The notes below the pieces were generated by a model, which worked only from the letters and a program-made list of their open reading frames with translations, did no database searches and was not told the origin of the DNA. Shown here in pieces: positions 61,124 through 64,000 of a stretch of DNA of 64,000 bases (positions within the stretch are counted from its first letter, which is position 1; each line of letters opens with the position of its first letter). Origin of the DNA: Edolisoma coerulescens. Taxonomy: Eukaryota > Chordata > Aves > Passeriformes > Campephagidae. Both the position numbers and the translations under genes were made by a program. The stretch covers positions 1,430,090 to 1,494,089 of the forward strand of contig VWZW01002314.1 in assembly GCA_013397115.1 (NCBI GenBank), read 5' to 3'.

Positions 61124-61744
61124 GTAGAGGATCCAAGTCTGTTCTAGCATATTATGTAAAATAGAATCTTTCAATCATTTTTAAGAGAATGTTTTATCAA
61201 GTAAATCAAGTCCTTTTGAAATAATAACTACTTCATGTCAATCATTTCCAAAAGTCACTCTTTAATTGTAAATTCGTTGACTTCATAAACAAGGTTCAGG
61301 AGTTGATTAGCAAGATGAGACTGAAGATATTTAAAGAAAGCCCTTCAGTGACTTTTGGTGAATTCCACTCTATTATCATCTCAAGCAAGATTTGATGTAG
61401 CTCTCTGCTGAATAACATCTATTTTGCTTTAATTAGTATAGGCTTTTTTATTTCTTCTGGTGAGCATGAGAAAGGCAGCAGTTATATTTCTTTTCTTGAA
61501 AGATGATCTCCATTTTCTTCCAAACAGTGCTGGTTTTCCCTCTTTCCTGTTCCCTTTCCTTTCCTGTTGAGCATGCCTATTGTTGTAGAAAGTAGCAGAA
61601 GAATTTGTTTTACAGAGGTACCTATGTGTATGTACAGGTATACACACATAGATCTAAGGACTTGCAAGCAACAGTGGAAGAGGAGAACTTCACTAGAGAG
61701 ACTAATTTTGTAGGGAGGGATCAGGGACATTTTTAAGTAGGGAA

Positions 61745-62035
61745 GAAGTTGCTGATCTCTCTGATATCCAGGGACAGAATGTCTGGGAATGGATTGGAGA
61801 TGTATCACAAGAAGTCCAGACTGGACATGAAGCATTTCTTTACTCAGAGAGTGGTCAGCCAGTGAAACAGGTTTTCTAGAGAGGTGGCTGATGGCTCCAA
61901 GCCTGTCACTGTGTAAGACGTATTTGGACAGTGTCCTTAACAGCATGCTTTAACTTTTGGTCAACTCTGAAGTGAGTAGACAGTTGGACTAGATGATTGT
62001 TGCAGGTCCCTTACAACTGAAGTACTCTAATCTAC
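61745..62035 (+). mobile_element. CR1 3' fragment in RBM26 intron 12
   Basis: Plus-strand CR1 3'UTR text in decayed form: 'agtccagactggacatgaag', 'ttctagagaggtggctgatg', 'gttggactagatgattgttg' and 'caggtcccttacaactgaag'. It ends near the usual 3' terminus. Confidence 0.85.
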
Positions 62036-63694
62036 ATTGTTTGGTTGAATTGCAGAGGAACACCTATTGGAAGTTGTTGTGTTTGTAGCAGCATTGGCAA
62101 CATTAAAAAAAAACAAACCAGCAATTAGTGTTGTGAAGGGTAGATTTGTTACCTATGTCAAGCCACATCAGACTTTTCAGCAGTCATAGTGGCTGTACTC
62201 AAACAAGAGGTACCTTGGGTTCTTCCAGGCTGTGTGGGTTATTGAGTAGAGTCTTTTCAGTTAGCAGCTGGTGTAGCAAGTCCTTCAGAGTATTTGTGTA
62301 TCCTGCTTTATTGGATTTGCCATCAGTGTTGAACAACACATTCTGCACTTCAAAATATGAGACAGGCTCTGTAGAAGAAATGGTCACTTAATTATATATG
62401 CTGATATAATGTGTGAATGACTTGTTAGAGTATTCTTTCAATTGCTGCTCTGAGTTGAGAATTCCTACTTTCTCTTGATGTGTACCTCATAATCACTCTG
62501 AATCAGTGACCCTGTTTTCCATGGCAATCCTGCTGTACAGCATTTTAAAGTTTACTTCCTCTCCTTCTTTTGTAACAAATGCCATGATTTTTATCTACAA
62601 AAATTCGGTTTTAATGACATCTATCTCACTATCTTCCCAGTTATCATCCTTTAGATTTTACAGATATCCTTGATGCTTTGTCTAAAGTAGTGCTGCTCAA
62701 AATGATATTTATTTTCTAAGCTTGATTTTCATCTCAGCCAGAAGAGGGCAGTGGAGTATGCCATTTGCATTCTTGCCGACATTCTCTCTTACTCAAAAGA
62801 TAGCTTGGATATGCTATCAGGTTATTTGCTGATTATGCTATTCAGAGTATTTTTGGAGTATTAACTCTGTATTTCCACACAAACATCCGATCTATATATT
62901 TGTTATTTTTAGTAGTCCCCTAATTTTTAGTGGTGTTAACAGCTTCCCATCACACCACCTTTAGTAAGTTAGCCTTGCTGGTTTAAGAATGAATTCCCCT
63001 TAGTACTGGGGGCAATGTTAGGTGTTCCTGCCTCACCAAGAGCAGCCATTCAGCATATGTCAGCAGACTGCAATTTGAAGTCTGTTATTGGCGACAGAAG
63101 GCACACAGTAACAAGAAAAACTTGTAACAGGAAATTAAAATTTTAAGTGCAATGCTTCTGTGTTCTTCTGCCCCAAAATAGAACAGTTAACAAATTGTAG
63201 AGTCAGTAAACAGGTATTTTTCATTCAGAAGTCCTTCAGAAGCGTGAATATTTACTTCTCTTTTCATTGAAATTAGTATTTCAATATCATATCAATGAGT
63301 AGTATGGAAACTTCATACTTACTCATATACTATAAATATTTGAATTTTTGTCAAGATTTCTGTTATGTTAATTATGGGTTAATTAATTTCACCTGTATTT
63401 ATAATGGCTTCCAACCAGATTTTGTCTGTCAGGCACCAAAGACAGGCTTTTGAATTTTCTCCAGTGTGAAGTCAGTTGACTTTTAAGTTGTTCCTTCAGT
63501 AGTATCTGGTCCAGCACAATTGCTTAACCATCGCTATTTCATCAGCAGGATTACTTTGGAAAATTTTTGCAGTAGGATTTCCAAGAGGAGTGGAAGTACT
63601 TAGGTAAAGATGATGGGAGTCAACCATAATAAATCATCAAATAAAAGGCTTCTGCCAGGAAGCAGAAATAATATGCTCTCCACATCTGAGGTAG

Positions 63695-63945
63695 ATAAAA
63701 CAGGAAGGTCTGGGCTTAAAAGGCAGCACAAAGAGATTTAGGTTAAATATTAAAAAAACATTTTCTAATGCCAAAGTGTACTGAAACACTTTTGCCTAGA
63801 GAGGTGACAGGACTTGTTTCATCGGAAATCTGTAAGAACGAGATAGATAGATACTGTCAGTAATGGCATAACTGACTTTGCCCCACAGTGGAGAAATGGA
63901 TTAGGTGACCTTCTGAGGGCTATAAATATGACAATAAGCTTGCTT
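63695..63945 (+). mobile_element. old CR1 3' fragment in RBM26 intron 12
   Basis: Plus-strand blocks 'aagagatttaggttaaatat', 'cttttgcctagagaggtgac' and 'ggattaggtgaccttctgag' follow the order of an older CR1 3'UTR. Heavily diverged and truncated. Confidence 0.75.
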
Positions 63946-64000
63946 GGAAGCATATTTTTTGGTCTTAACTGTGGAATGGTTTTGTCAAAGAAAAAAAAGG

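Larger units (their letters stand above)
61124..64000 (+). other. RBM26: RBM26 intron 12 (incomplete)
   Basis: Begins with the donor gtagag and runs off the window. It holds two + strand CR1 tails; no further RBM26 coding exon was recognised by scanning for the expected downstream protein. Confidence 0.8.

Noticed and set aside
1..64000. CRISPR arrays, bacterial operons, rRNA and tRNA genes
   Set aside because: None seen. The sequence is vertebrate, and no regularly spaced direct repeats or cloverleaf-forming sequences with A/B boxes were recognised.

Overview
The window is vertebrate nuclear DNA, most likely from a bird. Intron-rich coding sequence is embedded in AT-rich DNA. The recognisable interspersed repeats are almost all CR1 non-LTR retrotransposon pieces: about fifteen 5'-truncated copies, many ending in the diagnostic 'catagaatg' / 'attctgtgattc' terminus. 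Species cannot be read from the sequence.

Only one protein-coding gene is supported: RBM26, on the + strand, with 12 coding exons from 37200 to 61123. They splice in frame into 616 codons (1848 nt), and every junction follows the GT-AG rule. The product carries an N-terminal PWI-like fold, an arginine/serine-rich segment, a CCCH zinc finger, a proline-rich linker and the first RRM. The rest of the protein (in the human orthologue roughly another 390 residues, with a coiled coil and a second RRM) lies beyond the right edge. RBM26 is a nuclear RNA-binding protein; with RBM27 and ZC3H3 it is linked to the MTR4/ZFC3H1 (PAXT) route that delivers polyadenylated nuclear RNA to the exosome.

Layout. 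1-200 is a GC/CpG-rich block, probably the edge of a neighbouring gene's promoter; by vertebrate synteny NDFIP2, divergent from RBM26, is the best guess. 201-35250 is about 35 kb of intergenic DNA with CR1 fragments, one LTR-like promoter island (about 5.70-6.18 kb), microsatellites and some palindromes, but no convincing gene. 35260-35930 is a second CpG-enriched block. A + strand CR1 copy (35949-36584) separates it from the main RBM26 CpG-island promoter (about 36690-37600), which has YY1-like and CTCGCGAGA elements and an assembly gap beside a CTG repeat in the 5' leader. 37271-48084 is the long first intron. 48085-61123 holds coding exons 2-12, with CR1 insertions in introns 2, 5 and 6. 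61124-64000 is the start of the next intron and carries two + strand CR1 tails.

I found no clear new biological system. The points most worth checking are the 5' leader repeat/gap, the upstream CpG block, the LTR-like island and the paired palindromes near 23.4 kb.
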